Source: Limnohabitans sp. 103DPR2 (GTDB taxonomy: Bacteria > Pseudomonadota > Gammaproteobacteria > Burkholderiales > Burkholderiaceae_C). From it: DNA of 64,000 nt. Under the pieces are notes generated by a model, which saw only the letters and a program-made list of their open reading frames with translations, was not told the DNA's origin and did not search any database. Below, piece after piece: positions 17,892-25,587 of this stretch. Where the stretch lies: NCBI RefSeq assembly GCF_001412575.1, contig NZ_CP011834.1:2666001-2730000 (forward strand). The letters are read 5' to 3'. Positions within the stretch are counted from its first letter, which is position 1. Every line of letters begins with the position of its first letter. The translations under genes and the position numbers were made by a program.

Positions 17892-18293
17892 CGAGCTGTC
17901 CAGCTGCTTAAATTGAATCACATTACCTTCTGGGTCACAGCCATCTAAAACAACATAGCCACGAATACGCCAAGCTTGCTTGAGAGGTTTGAGATAGCCA
18001 CCATTCACTTTAGCGGCGGCTCGAACAATCTCTAGGTCATCTACGACAAATACAGGCTTTAAGGCAACATCATCTCGCTTAATGGGCGGCGACTCAATTT
18101 CGATGCTGTCTGCATATGCTTTTGAAATGGCATGAACCACAACTTCGTGGTTTTGTCCTACCAAGAGATCATGCGTTTTATCGGAAGCTTCAAGCTTCAG
18201 TCCCAAAGCTTGCTGATAAAACAATGAAACTTGTTCTACATTTTTTGCAAAAATGCACAAAGCTTGCAAGGGTGACTGATTTTTCTTGGCCAT
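17886..18293 (-). CDS. VOC (glyoxalase/bleomycin-resistance-like) protein
   Basis: A 135-residue VOC-fold protein with LCIFAKNVEQVSLFYQQALGLKLE at the start, the GQNHEVVVHA strand and the C-terminal GCDPEGNVIQF motif with its metal-ligand glutamate region. VOC proteins are metalloenzymes or binding proteins with varied substrates. The gene is near the left edge of the AT-richer accessory stretch. Confidence 0.82.
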   Translation of the reverse strand: MAKKNQSPLQALCIFAKNVEQVSLFYQQALGLKLEASDKTHDLLVGQNHEVVVHAISKAYADSIEIESPPIKRDDVALKPVFVVDDLEIVRAAAKVNGGYLKPLKQAWRIRGYVVLDGCDPEGNVIQFKQLDSSL

Positions 18294-18326
18294 TTGCTGT
18301 CCGAGGAATGGATAAAGTTGTTTTTA

Positions 18327-18360
18327 TACCCGATAAGAAACCAAACTTAACGTGCATACC
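18327..18360 (+). repeat. Degenerate copy of the accessory-region repeat (weakest copy)
   Basis: CCAAACTTAACGTGCATA aligns with the right half of the copy at 21490-21580 (CCAAACCTGACTTAACG... TACGCATA). The left half is not recognisable. It lies between the VOC and DUF2306 genes. Confidence 0.35.
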
Positions 18361-18571
18361 AGTTGAAGCAGGCAGCTCAAGTTGGCAATTCAGCGTATTG
18401 TGGCAATGCGTCTTGAATCTCATACCAAGAAGCCTTTGAAGCAACATAGATGTGATGATCTGGTTTGCAACTGGGTTCATCTTTTACGACACAGACTGCA
18501 ATGGCAGAAAAAATCGTACTTGAAGTCATCTGGGATTTCAGATTGAATGACGCGACACACGCGATTTGTTT

Positions 18572-18985
18572 CTAGTTCATCAGCCCCAAATACGACCAAA
18601 CAATGCCACCTAGATAGCGACTTGGAAGCAATGTAAAAATTCCTGCGCCAATACAAGCGCCCAGATACAAACCCACCATTGCTTTGCGATGTTTTTCAAT
18701 CTCTTTCATAGCCAAGGCTCTGAACGCGTAAACAAGCCAAAAAGCTGTAAACGGAACCAATAAATGTATAGGTGTGTAGCCCCATATATTTGGCAACCCA
18801 TAGTCTCTAATGAAGATGGCTGAAAGGGCAGAGACGATCATCATCGTTACCCAGCCATATCCAATGGCCCGGTGAATCCAAGGTCGTTTTGTTTGACCCA
18901 AACGAGCCCACATAGCAATAGGACCGATCACCAAAGCAGTCAAAGTTGCAGATAGATGAACGGCAATGACTGGACTCATTTGCAT
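18572..18985 (-). CDS. DUF2306-family membrane protein
   Basis: About 137 residues with four hydrophobic helices. Family hallmarks are IHRAIGYGWV near residue 38, FIRDYGLPNIWGYTPIHLL, and EIEKHRKAMVGLYLGACIGAG near residue 98. The function is unknown; the conserved histidines and distant similarity suggest a haem or quinone site. The ATG at 18985 follows GGAAAAG. Upstream lies a 15-bp dyad, and ~500 bases further upstream is a truncated second copy of the gene's 3' end. Confidence 0.8.
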   Translation of the reverse strand: MQMSPVIAVHLSATLTALVIGPIAMWARLGQTKRPWIHRAIGYGWVTMMIVSALSAIFIRDYGLPNIWGYTPIHLLVPFTAFWLVYAFRALAMKEIEKHRKAMVGLYLGACIGAGIFTLLPSRYLGGIVWSYLGLMN

Positions 18986-19005
18986 AGAAATCTTTTCCAA
19001 CTAAT

Positions 19006-19020
19006 GTAGACATAGTCTAC
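19006..19020. promoter_or_regulatory. Candidate operator upstream of the DUF2306 gene
   Basis: GTAGAC-ATA-GTCTAC is a dyad with perfect 6-bp arms, ~20 bases before the start codon. The core TAGACATAGT recurs next to the truncated DUF2306 copy (19606-19617, reverse orientation) and at the start of the XRE gene (22431-22442). It is probably a regulator-binding site; the protein is unknown. Confidence 0.4.
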
Positions 19021-19041
19021 CCAAGGTGTCAGGTCAAAAAA

Positions 19042-19347
19042 TCAATGCTTGCGTAACTTTTCCCTTATTACTATCAAGCCTTTGGGCTCACTACTGAACC
19101 AAAACCAAGCTGTGTCTGTTCCACCTTTGCGTAAGACCCACTGATAAACATTGAGATAAATTACGCTCAAGCCAACAAGATTTACGGCTAAAGCGGCAAG
19201 TCCAAAAAAGACATAAGCAAACAACTTGGCGTATGAGATATTGGGTGCCAAATCTTGTGCCGCTACAACAATCAGCCCTGCAATCAGAAAACCAGCAAGG
19301 AACAACTTGGCAAGATATTTAAAGGGGTGGCGATTTGAATTGATCAT
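19042..19347 (-). CDS. Hypothetical two-helix membrane protein
   Basis: About 101 residues with two hydrophobic segments (about residues 13-32 and 43-66) followed by a polar C-terminus (FSSEPKGLIVIREKLRKH). No family is recognised. I chose the ATG at 19347; a TTG at 19368 would add seven residues, and neither has a good ribosome site. It lies upstream of the DUF2306 gene on the same strand, 22 bases from that gene's dyad. Confidence 0.55.
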   Translation of the reverse strand: MINSNRHPFKYLAKLFLAGFLIAGLIVVAAQDLAPNISYAKLFAYVFFGLAALAVNLVGLSVIYLNVYQWVLRKGGTDTAWFWFSSEPKGLIVIREKLRKH

Positions 19348-19435
19348 AAAAAGTTGAACAGCGATCAAGTATTACTATGAGTCTGAAGCATTCACTTGAG
19401 CGAGTCAAGGAATTTTGCAGTATTGGCCAAACACT

Positions 19436-19472
19436 AATCTCCACGTAAGGCGATACTTGCCGACCCAGATTA
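19436..19472 (+). repeat. Degenerate copy of the accessory-region repeat
   Basis: TCTCCACG, a variable core, then ACTTG-CGAC keep the order and spacing of the better copies (TCTCCACGCTGA...ACTTG..GAGACGG), in the same orientation. It lies next to the DUF2306 remnant. Confidence 0.45.
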
Positions 19473-19477
19473 ATTTT

Positions 19478-19603
19478 CTAGTTCAACAGCCACAAAAGCG
19501 ACCCAATAACGCCACCTAGATAGTGACTTGGCAGCATTGTAAAAACGCCTGCGCCAATACAAGCGCCACAGTACAAGCCTAACATCGCTTTTCGGTGTTT
19601 GAC
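19478..19603 (-). pseudogene. Truncated DUF2306 gene (C-terminal fragment)
   Basis: The 126 bases translate to about 41 residues beginning KHRKAMLGLYCGACIGAG and ending in a stop. They are closely similar to the last ~41 residues of the intact DUF2306 protein at 18572. In-frame stops lie immediately upstream, and the rest of the gene is missing. Next to the break sits ACTATGTCTATG, matching the dyad before the intact gene. The body of a duplicated gene therefore seems to have been deleted while its promoter and 3' end remained. Confidence 0.75.
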
Positions 19604-19670
19604 AAACTATGTCTATGTAATTTACTAAGGGTCGAATACCAAAAAATTTACCCTCAATTTCTGTAAACGA

Positions 19671-20075
19671 TTAAATCCATTGGTTGAATTGCTTTAACAA
19701 AAGTACCAAGCAGAACAACCAAATCACCAAAACAAAAAGGAGGCCGACATAGCTCTTTGGTTTTGCTTGATTGCTATTGATCCGTTCAACTGCTTGTTCC
19801 CGCGCTTGTCTCATCACATCAACTGGAATCAATTTCAAAGCGAGCCAGATCAAAACAGGAACAATGATCAAATCATCCAAATAGCCTAATACCGGTATGA
19901 AATCTGGTATCAAGTCAATCGGACTTAAAGCGTAGGCAACAGCGCAAAAAGATACAAGCTTTGCCCAAATAGATATGCTTGGATACTTTAGAGCAAACCA
20001 CACAGCAAGCACATCAAATTTGAGTGCTTTAGCCCATGCAGTGATTTTTGGAAATAAGTTCAATCTAGCCTTCAA
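19671..20075 (-). CDS. YkvA-family (DUF1232) membrane protein
   Basis: A 134-residue protein. The DUF1232 signature ALSPIDLIPDFIPVLGYLDDLIIVP is at about residues 49-73, followed by a charged linker (MRQAREQAVERINSNQ) and a C-terminal transmembrane helix. DUF1232 proteins are small inner-membrane proteins of unknown role. It is a stand-alone gene between two repeat copies. Confidence 0.85.
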   Translation of the reverse strand: MKARLNLFPKITAWAKALKFDVLAVWFALKYPSISIWAKLVSFCAVAYALSPIDLIPDFIPVLGYLDDLIIVPVLIWLALKLIPVDVMRQAREQAVERINSNQAKPKSYVGLLFVLVIWLFCLVLLLKQFNQWI

Positions 20076-20089
20076 TTGTCAAAGTTCAC

Positions 20090-20201
20090 AATCACGGCAT
20101 CCACGCTGAATACAACTTAGGACAACAGTATTTACTTAGCCGCGTGGAGAGCGTTTTCTAATCCAATCAGCATAGCAAGAAACTTTGTCCAAAAGTTCTA
20201 A
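20090..20201 (+). repeat. Accessory-region repeat, head and tail present
   Basis: The head reads TCACGGCATCCACGCTGA followed by ACAACTT-G. After ~55 bases comes the tail GCAAGAAACTTTGTCCAAAA, which forms a small hairpin (AACTTT/AAAGTT). Head and tail recur in this order at 21490-21631 and 29732-29837. It fills much of the 311-base gap between the DUF1232 gene and the next plus-strand gene. The rest of that gap (20202-20386) shows no gene; a plausible ribosome site (GGAGG) precedes the next start. Confidence 0.55.
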
Positions 20202-20386
20202 TGGTGTAAAGATTGATCTTTTAAGTCAATTTTGAGTCATCGCCAAACGACCTCTGAAATTTAATATGACCCAGGAAAACCCTTGTTAAATGATTTCCAA
20301 AAGCTATTTCATTTCTAAAGTGCTAGCGTTAAATTGAAACCCGTGGATTAACACCACATGCACTTCTTTATCCGGAGGAACTTTAA

Positions 20387-20698
20387 ATGGGACAAATAAT
20401 TTCACAAGCAGTATTTAAACCCAATCCAGGCGCTGACATGGCCAAGTTCATGGGCTTCGTGTCTGAGAGCGTTGCCATCTGGCGCAAACACGGGGCAGAT
20501 GTATCAATATGGGCCGTGTCAACAGGCGAAGTAGGCAACATGGTATTTGCCGCTCGCTTTGACAGCTATGAAGCCTACGGTAAGTGTGTAGACGCAGTCT
20601 ATGGTGATCCAGCATTTCAAGATTGGTCTGCTCGCGCAACTGGCAGCGGATTGAGCAGTTGGGTACGAAGCAACTTAGCTCGTCAATTACCTATTTAA
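20387..20698 (+). CDS. Small alpha/beta-barrel-like protein (hypothetical)
   Basis: A 103-residue protein with the alternating pattern of a dimeric alpha/beta barrel (ISQAVFKPNPGADMAKFMGFVSESVAIWRKHG ... VFAARFDSYEAYGKCVDAVYGDPAFQDW), resembling NIPSNAP/ABM-like domains. The precise family is not certain. GGAGG is well placed before the ATG. It begins a three-gene plus-strand group with a GYD-domain and a YCII-like gene, all small barrel proteins. Confidence 0.65.
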   Translation: MGQIISQAVFKPNPGADMAKFMGFVSESVAIWRKHGADVSIWAVSTGEVGNMVFAARFDSYEAYGKCVDAVYGDPAFQDWSARATGSGLSSWVRSNLARQLPI

Positions 20699-20713
20699 TT
20701 AAGGAGACACATC

Positions 20714-21043
20714 ATGGCTTTATATCTAGTTCGTTCTCGCTACACCACCACAGCTTTCCAGGGCATGCTTGCTGCCCCCAGCGATAGAGGAGATGCTGCA
20801 AAAGCGCTTTTCAAATCCTTGGGACTTAAAACTCATGAAGTATTGTTTTCAATTTCAAATGGCAGCATCGTTTGTTTAATTGAAGGAACTGCTGAACAAA
20901 TTACCGAAGCACAAATGATCACGATGGCAAGTGGTGCCTTCCAAGAAATTCAAGTAGAAGAATTAGTTTCAACCAAAGCGATGAGATCTGCTATGGCAAA
21001 CGCTGGTACAAAAGCTGCCAAATACAAGGCACCCAATAAATAA
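20714..21043 (+). CDS. GYD-domain-like small protein
   Basis: A 109-residue protein. The start (LYLVRSRYTTTAFQGMLAAPSDRGDAAKALFKSLG) and the VLFSISNGSIVCLIEG middle match the GYD family (ferredoxin-like fold, dimeric barrel) though the GYD tripeptide itself is altered. Function unknown. GGAG precedes the ATG; it is 15 bases after the previous gene and so is co-transcribed with it. Confidence 0.68.
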   Translation: MALYLVRSRYTTTAFQGMLAAPSDRGDAAKALFKSLGLKTHEVLFSISNGSIVCLIEGTAEQITEAQMITMASGAFQEIQVEELVSTKAMRSAMANAGTKAAKYKAPNK

Positions 21044-21135
21044 TAGACTGCTGGCAGAGACCTCACATCATTTTGTACGCAGTGATGTGAGTTTCTACAA
21101 AATTAGAGGAATGCCAATCTCTAAATAGAAAGGCC

Positions 21136-21468
21136 ATGTTGAAAAAATTCATCATCTTCGTCATAGACGATTTGTCTGGATCTGGCACACCTGAAGAAAT
21201 GGTTGCTATAGATGCCTTCAATGATTATTTGAGAGACAAGGGGCATTGGATTTTTGCAGGCGGCTTAACAGCCCCTGTTCATGCCAATGTGATCGATAAC
21301 CGAAACGACAGCAACTTCACAACAGGCAAGCCTCTGTTCGATACCAAAGAAAATTACAGTGGGTTTTGGCTAATTCAAGCGAACGATGATGAAACTGCAA
21401 AAAGACTGGCTTATGAAGGATCAAAGGCGTGTCATCGCAGGGTGGAATTAAGACCTCTACTTGGCTGA
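21136..21468 (+). CDS. YCII-related protein
   Basis: A 110-residue protein of the YciI/DGPF-like fold: KKFIIFVIDDLSGSGTPEEMVAIDAFNDYLRDKGHWIFAGGL, with the conserved GGL turn, and a C-terminal VELRPL strand typical of this family. Bacterial YCII proteins are mostly uncharacterised; some are linked to sigma factors. It is the third gene of the barrel-protein group. Confidence 0.75.
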   Translation: MLKKFIIFVIDDLSGSGTPEEMVAIDAFNDYLRDKGHWIFAGGLTAPVHANVIDNRNDSNFTTGKPLFDTKENYSGFWLIQANDDETAKRLAYEGSKACHRRVELRPLLG

Positions 21469-21489
21469 TTAATACCCCACACCAACTGT

Positions 21490-21631
21490 CCTGTAAAACG
21501 ACACTTGATGACAACGACTCGCCAGTAGCACGGTAGACCCGTCAAAGCCAAACCTGACTTAACGATTTATACGCATAGTTTGCCCTTTTAAAGGACATCC
21601 TTCTAGACCCCAAACTTTATTCAAAAGTTTG
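21490..21631 (+). repeat. Accessory-region repeat, head and tail present
   Basis: The copy begins CTGTAAAACGACACTTGATG, contains AGCACGGTAGACCC and CCAAACCTGACTTAACG, and ends with the tail hairpin AAACTTTATTCAAAAGTTT at 21612-21630. It lies between the convergent YCII and membrane-protein genes. Confidence 0.6.
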
Positions 21632-21669
21632 GTAAATCAAACAGGGAAAAATTAGATCCATTAAGTCAA

Positions 21670-22197
21670 TCAAGCGTTATCCTCTGACGGCATACTCCAA
21701 GCTAAAACCATAGATGGGAGGCTTGCCATCCAAATACAAATTGAAAAGAGTGAAGTTGAAATATGAGCTTCCTTATTTGGAAATAGTACAGAAGTTGCTT
21801 CTCTGTTTATCAAGTAATAAAAGCAAAAATAAATCAGGGTGATGTAAGTCATCCACCTGTAAGCGTATATGTACGCATTATTGCGAAGTTTAATTTGCCT
21901 CTCGTCCAACAACTCTGAGGGAGCATCTGCTAGCAGGCGTACAGCCTTCCGCAATAATAGGTAAAACATCACAATTGCTGCCATCAGAAAAAATTCCACA
22001 TATGATTTAATTTTGGGTTGATCAATAAAAATCGTCAGCAAAAGGAAAATGATAGAAAAAGAAAGTGCTGCAACCAGTACTTTTCTGTTTCTTTGATTTC
22101 TAAATATTGAAGGCTTGTTATCGTTCAAGCTGTTTATCACTTCTTTCTTAGTGACACCTTCTGCCCAATAAAACTTTTTGTCGGTCTTATCATTCAT
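21670..22197 (-). CDS. Hypothetical membrane protein paired with an XRE regulator
   Basis: About 175 residues: a polar N-terminus of ~40 residues, then four hydrophobic segments (about residues 43-60, 66-83, 113-130 and 143-165). A central LLDERQIKLRNNAYIYAYR stretch is typical of the small membrane proteins that follow XRE regulators. I chose the ATG at 22197 because AAAGG lies upstream. It overlaps the end of the regulator gene by eight bases, a common regulator/membrane-partner arrangement whose signal is unknown. Confidence 0.65.
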   Translation of the reverse strand: MNDKTDKKFYWAEGVTKKEVINSLNDNKPSIFRNQRNRKVLVAALSFSIIFLLLTIFIDQPKIKSYVEFFLMAAIVMFYLLLRKAVRLLADAPSELLDERQIKLRNNAYIYAYRWMTYITLIYFCFYYLINREATSVLFPNKEAHISTSLFSICIWMASLPSMVLAWSMPSEDNA

Positions 22198-22438
22198 TTC
22201 TTTTACCTTTAGGAAATGGTTTGATGGAAAACAAACTTTGAACATCAATGTTCAGTGCTTCTGAAATACGTAGTGCTAAAACCAAGCTCGGGCTGTATTC
22301 GCCTCGCTCTAAGTAGCCAATGGTTTGATAGTGGACATTGACCATTTCAGCCAATTGCTGACGGCTCATACCGATCAGTTCACGCTGCTGGGCAATACGG
22401 TTATAGACTGGGGCTTCTTCATTTCTACTCATAGACAT
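22190..22438 (-). CDS. XRE-family small transcriptional regulator
   Basis: About 82 residues forming a single helix-turn-helix_3 domain (RIAQQRELIGMSRQQLAEMVNVHYQTIGYLERGEYSPSLVLALRISEALNIDVQSLF), close to the minimal YozG/Cro-like regulators. There is no extra domain. It is encoded immediately before, and overlaps, a membrane protein gene. An exact palindrome lies ~8 bases before the start, suggesting autoregulation. Confidence 0.82.
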   Translation of the reverse strand: MSMSRNEEAPVYNRIAQQRELIGMSRQQLAEMVNVHYQTIGYLERGEYSPSLVLALRISEALNIDVQSLFSIKPFPKGKRNE

Positions 22439-22445
22439 AGTATAA

Positions 22446-22459
22446 ATGCTACATAGCAT
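22446..22459. promoter_or_regulatory. Palindrome at the XRE gene promoter
   Basis: ATGCTACATAGCAT is a perfect dyad (ATGCTA-CA-TAGCAT) directly upstream of the regulator's start, in an AT-rich region. Small Cro-like regulators commonly repress their own gene from such sites. Confidence 0.4.
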
Positions 22460-22598
22460 AAATACAACATCACTCGTAAAAAGCCCTAGAAATTTTGGGT
22501 CATTCTTTTTTTTGAAGATGACTTTTTTGAAACACTGATGATTTGAAGATGATGTAGTTTAGAAAAAACTTCAAAGATTTCGCAGCATCCTTACAGAT

Positions 22599-22670
22599 CC
22601 AAACTTGATCTCCACCTCAACCCACAAGCACGGTCTCCACGCTGAGCACAAACTTGTTGAGACGGTTCAA
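22599..22670 (+). repeat. Accessory-region repeat
   Basis: This copy is CCAAACTTGATCTCCACCTC, then AAGCACGGTCTCCACGCTGA, then AAACTTGTTGAGACGGTT. It shares the 17-base core AAGCACGGTCTCCACGC with the copies at 25821 and 29732. It fills part of the 326-base gap before the LysE gene; the remainder of that gap shows no gene. Confidence 0.65.
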
Positions 22671-22764
22671 TCAGTATGGAGATAATAGCCTTCATATCGC
22701 AATCACCAGAATCTTCAATTAAACGTTTTGTGGATAACAATTTACAACTTAAAGGTCTAGCTCA

Positions 22765-23373
22765 ATGATTCCATTTCTAATTGCGGCATTCGTATTAGCC
22801 ATCACACCTGGTCCAGGCATTGCATATGTTGTAGCAAGAACGGTATCTGGTGGTCGCAAAGAAGGTTTGGCATCTTGTCTTGGAACAGGCTTAGGCGGCT
22901 TGATACACGTGATGGCATCAGCACTTGGCGTTTCGCTAATCATTGCCCAATCAGCATTTGCTTTTAGCATTGTGAAGTATGTGGGAGCTGCCTACTTGTT
23001 TTACTTAGGCTTTCGTATGCTCTTTTCAAAAAATGCTGCCCATACCAATGAAGAAATATCACCACAAGGAGCTCGTCGTGCTTTCTTTGAAGGTATAGCT
23101 GTTGAAGCCCTCAATGTTAAAACTGCCCTTTTCTTTCTGGCATTTCTACCTCAATTCACTAACTCCTATGAACCTTTAATGCCACAACTTGTTTTGTTAG
23201 GGGGTATTTGCGTCGTGCTCAATACATTTGTGGATGTTCTTGCAGTCTTGGGGGCAAACCGACTGCTTACATCAAGCGCAAAGCGAGCTCAGCGAGAAAA
23301 AATAATGGTTAAAACTTCAGGCGTCACAATGATTGGATTAGGCGCTTATTTAGCATTAGCTGAGCGAAACTGA
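22765..23373 (+). CDS. LysE-family amino-acid exporter
   Basis: A 202-residue membrane protein with the LysE/RhtB signature ITPGPGIAYVVARTVSGGRKEGLASCLGTGLGG at residues 13-45, five or six hydrophobic helices, and YLFYLGFRMLFSKNA near residue 75. Members export lysine, homoserine, threonine or similar metabolites. The substrate is unknown. It is flanked by repeat copies on both sides. Confidence 0.87.
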   Translation: MIPFLIAAFVLAITPGPGIAYVVARTVSGGRKEGLASCLGTGLGGLIHVMASALGVSLIIAQSAFAFSIVKYVGAAYLFYLGFRMLFSKNAAHTNEEISPQGARRAFFEGIAVEALNVKTALFFLAFLPQFTNSYEPLMPQLVLLGGICVVLNTFVDVLAVLGANRLLTSSAKRAQREKIMVKTSGVTMIGLGAYLALAERN

Positions 23374-23396
23374 TCCAACAAAACGTAAATGCCCAC

Positions 23397-23441
23397 CAAA
23401 AGCTCGGTCTATACGCGGAATCAAACCTGAGAAATCATCGT
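23397..23441 (+). repeat. Degenerate copy of the accessory-region repeat
   Basis: AAAGCTCGGTCTATACGC then TCAAACCTGAGAAATCATCG keeps the order of the motifs seen at 25520 and 21490. It is followed by CATCGTCCCGTTA, which recurs as CATCGTCCCGTAA just before the copy at 29732. Confidence 0.45.
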
Positions 23442-23571
23442 CCCGTTACTGGACGCTTGATGTCTTCCATCCTTGCTTAAAAATCGAGCAGGATAGGCAA
23501 TTGGGGTGGCTCAAATTTGGATGCAAATTCAATTCAAAGTGATTTTTTTGCGTTGTTCAACACTTTTACTT

Positions 23572-24006
23572 TCACTTTGTGACTTTCAATGCAGTCATAA
23601 ACTCAACAACGAAGCTGCAGTCAGGTTCATTTAACACTCGCATATCACCAATTGCAACGGGCTCCACATAGTCTCGGATTACTTGCAGACTTGCAATGCG
23701 CTCATTTATTTTTGCCAGCACATTGGATGCCAGTTGTTGCAATGCTTTTTCATCAAGAACTCCTTGATCGCGATCCGCCAGTAAAAGTGCGATTTCTGCA
23801 AGCGTGAGTCCAAGTTCCTTTAGATGAAATATTACCTTAAGGCGGTCAATTGTCTCGCTACTATATTGACGATAACCTGCATCTGTTCGTCTTTGTGGTG
23901 AGATGAGCCCCTCTTTCTCGTACAAACGCAACTGACCGCGAGTTACGTTTGCAGTCTTACATAAGGCACCAGTTGTTTGCAAACTCTTAACGGCGTTGGC
24001 GGTCAT
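23572..24006 (-). CDS. MerR-family transcriptional regulator
   Basis: About 144 residues. The N-terminal MerR winged-helix domain shows GQLRLYEKEGLISPQRRTDAGYRQYSSETIDRLKVIFHLKELGLTLAEI, followed by a helical dimerisation stretch. A single cysteine in the C-terminal region (EPDCSFVVEF) could sense a ligand or metal but no CxC motif is seen. The ATG at 24006 is chosen. It is divergent from the SDR gene and probably controls it. Confidence 0.85.
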   Translation of the reverse strand: MTANAVKSLQTTGALCKTANVTRGQLRLYEKEGLISPQRRTDAGYRQYSSETIDRLKVIFHLKELGLTLAEIALLLADRDQGVLDEKALQQLASNVLAKINERIASLQVIRDYVEPVAIGDMRVLNEPDCSFVVEFMTALKVTK

Positions 24007-24122
24007 GACGTTTTCATAGCTTTTTTGATTAATTAAGGATGGGCACACATATCCATCCTAAACCTGGCTCATAAGTACCAAGTCAATGTATTTCTATGAC
24101 CTTGATTTGATAAGTCCAAACA

Positions 24123-24155
24123 CTTGACTCGGCATATTAGTACCAAGTTTCTAAT
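24123..24155 (+). promoter_or_regulatory. Candidate MerR-controlled promoter of the SDR gene
   Basis: A TTGACT -35 box (24124-24129) and a TCTAAT -10 box (24150-24155) are separated by 20 bases, the long spacing typical of MerR-activated promoters. A CTTG...CAAG dyad spans the spacer. TAGTACCAAGT at its right edge recurs as AAGTACCAAGT at 24073-24083, closer to the MerR gene. Confidence 0.5.
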
Positions 24156-24189
24156 CCTAGTATTGATAAATCAACTCTGGGGAATATTC

Positions 24190-24987
24190 TTGACAACATT
24201 ACCAACAACACTTCGCAAGACAGCACTCATTACAGGTGCATCTTCTGGTATCGGCAAGGCGCTTACTTTTGAATTTGCCAAAGATGGGTACGATGTCGTA
24301 CTTGCAGCTCGCAGCATTGAAAAGATGAAGTCTTTAGCAAATGAATTGCACTCTCACTTTAAGGTCAATGTCATAGTCATAAGTGCAGACTTGGAGATCA
24401 ATGGTGGTGCGACAACGCTACACGCAGATATCAAAGCGCGAGGCATTAGGCTGAATGCATTGGTCAATAACGCAGGTTATGGGACTTTTGGTGAGTTCAA
24501 AAACTCTTCACTGACTGCTGAATTGTCTATGATGAAACTCAACATGGAGGCAGTGGTTGTTCTGACTAGATTGTGCCTGCCCGATCTTTTAGCAACAAAA
24601 GGTAAGCTGCTCAATGTTGCATCCACTGCAGCATTTCAGCCGGGTCCCTATATGGCGGTTTACTGCGCTACAAAATCGTTTGTTCTGAGCTTTACAGAAG
24701 CCATAGCTTGCGAGCTTGAGGATACGGGAGTTGAGGTAACGGCGTTTTGTCCTGGTCCGACAGCATCGGGATTTCAAGAAAAGGCTGAACTCGGAAACTC
24801 TGCACTGATAAAAGGTAAGAAACTACCAACGTCAGAATATGTAGCGAAGCTGGGCTATCGCGCCATGCAACGAGGTCAGAGGGTATACATTCCTGGCTTC
24901 ATCAATTGGGTTATGGCTCAAAGCATGCGCTTCACGCCTCGTAACCTTGCTACCAAAGTCGTCAAAATCATGATTAAACCTATTTAA
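24190..24987 (+). CDS. Short-chain dehydrogenase/reductase (SDR)
   Basis: About 265 residues from a TTG at 24190 that follows GGGGAA; the open frame upstream runs through the promoter and is not coding. Classical SDR motifs are all present: TGASSGIGKAL (cofactor glycine motif), NNAGYG near residue 98, and the catalytic YCATK near residue 160 with an upstream serine in NVASTAA. It reduces or oxidises an unknown alcohol/ketone with NAD(P). It is transcribed with the following membrane protein gene. Confidence 0.85.
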   Translation: MTTLPTTLRKTALITGASSGIGKALTFEFAKDGYDVVLAARSIEKMKSLANELHSHFKVNVIVISADLEINGGATTLHADIKARGIRLNALVNNAGYGTFGEFKNSSLTAELSMMKLNMEAVVVLTRLCLPDLLATKGKLLNVASTAAFQPGPYMAVYCATKSFVLSFTEAIACELEDTGVEVTAFCPGPTASGFQEKAELGNSALIKGKKLPTSEYVAKLGYRAMQRGQRVYIPGFINWVMAQSMRFTPRNLATKVVKIMIKPI

Positions 24988-25000
24988 AAGAGTCGTCGCA

Positions 25001-25489
25001 ATGATTAATAACTTGAGCAGCTATTTCGCTGCAGAGAAGCAAGAGAGCGTCATTTTCATTTCTGTTGGCATACTTGCAATAGCAGTAAGTATCTGGCTGT
25101 GGATCAATGGGCATCGACTGAAGTCCATGGCTTACCCGCTAGTAATCATCGGACTCATGCAAATGGCAGTAGGCTCCACCATATTCTTTCGTACCGACTC
25201 GCAGGTATCCGCTTTAAGCACACAGTTACAACAGAATCCAACCGCAATGCGAGTTGAAGAGTCGGCTCGCATGGAGACTGTCATGAAAAACTTTTCAATC
25301 TACAAAGCTATTGAAATGATACTTTTGATAACAGGCGTCGGGATCATTATTTTTCTGCAACAAAAAGATGTGGCAGCAGGCATTGGCATCGGATTGATTT
25401 TGCAATCTGCCATTACGCTTACCTTGGATATATTTGCTGAAGCTAGAAGTGCAGATTACATGTCCGCGTTGGACAGAGTTCCGATCTGA
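25001..25489 (+). CDS. Hypothetical four-helix membrane protein
   Basis: A 162-residue protein with four hydrophobic segments (about residues 16-33, 40-60, 98-118 and 122-142) and a polar loop rich in Gln/Glu between helices two and three. It starts 13 bases after the SDR stop, so the two are one transcript and this protein probably belongs to the same MerR-controlled response. No family is recognised. Confidence 0.65.
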   Translation: MINNLSSYFAAEKQESVIFISVGILAIAVSIWLWINGHRLKSMAYPLVIIGLMQMAVGSTIFFRTDSQVSALSTQLQQNPTAMRVEESARMETVMKNFSIYKAIEMILLITGVGIIIFLQQKDVAAGIGIGLILQSAITLTLDIFAEARSADYMSALDRVPI

Positions 25490-25519
25490 AATATATCTTT
25501 AATTCATTCCGTAACTCTG

Positions 25520-25571
25520 CACAAGCACGGTGCCCCCTCAGAAACCAAACCTGATTCAACGATCTTCACTA
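25520..25571 (+). repeat. Accessory-region repeat
   Basis: CACAAGCACGGTGCCCCC then CCAAACCTGATTCAACGAT matches the copy at 21490 in its right half and the core copies in its left half. It directly precedes the CWC gene, which is enclosed between this copy and the one at 25821. Confidence 0.6.
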
Positions 25572-25587
25572 ATGGTCTAATGATTCA

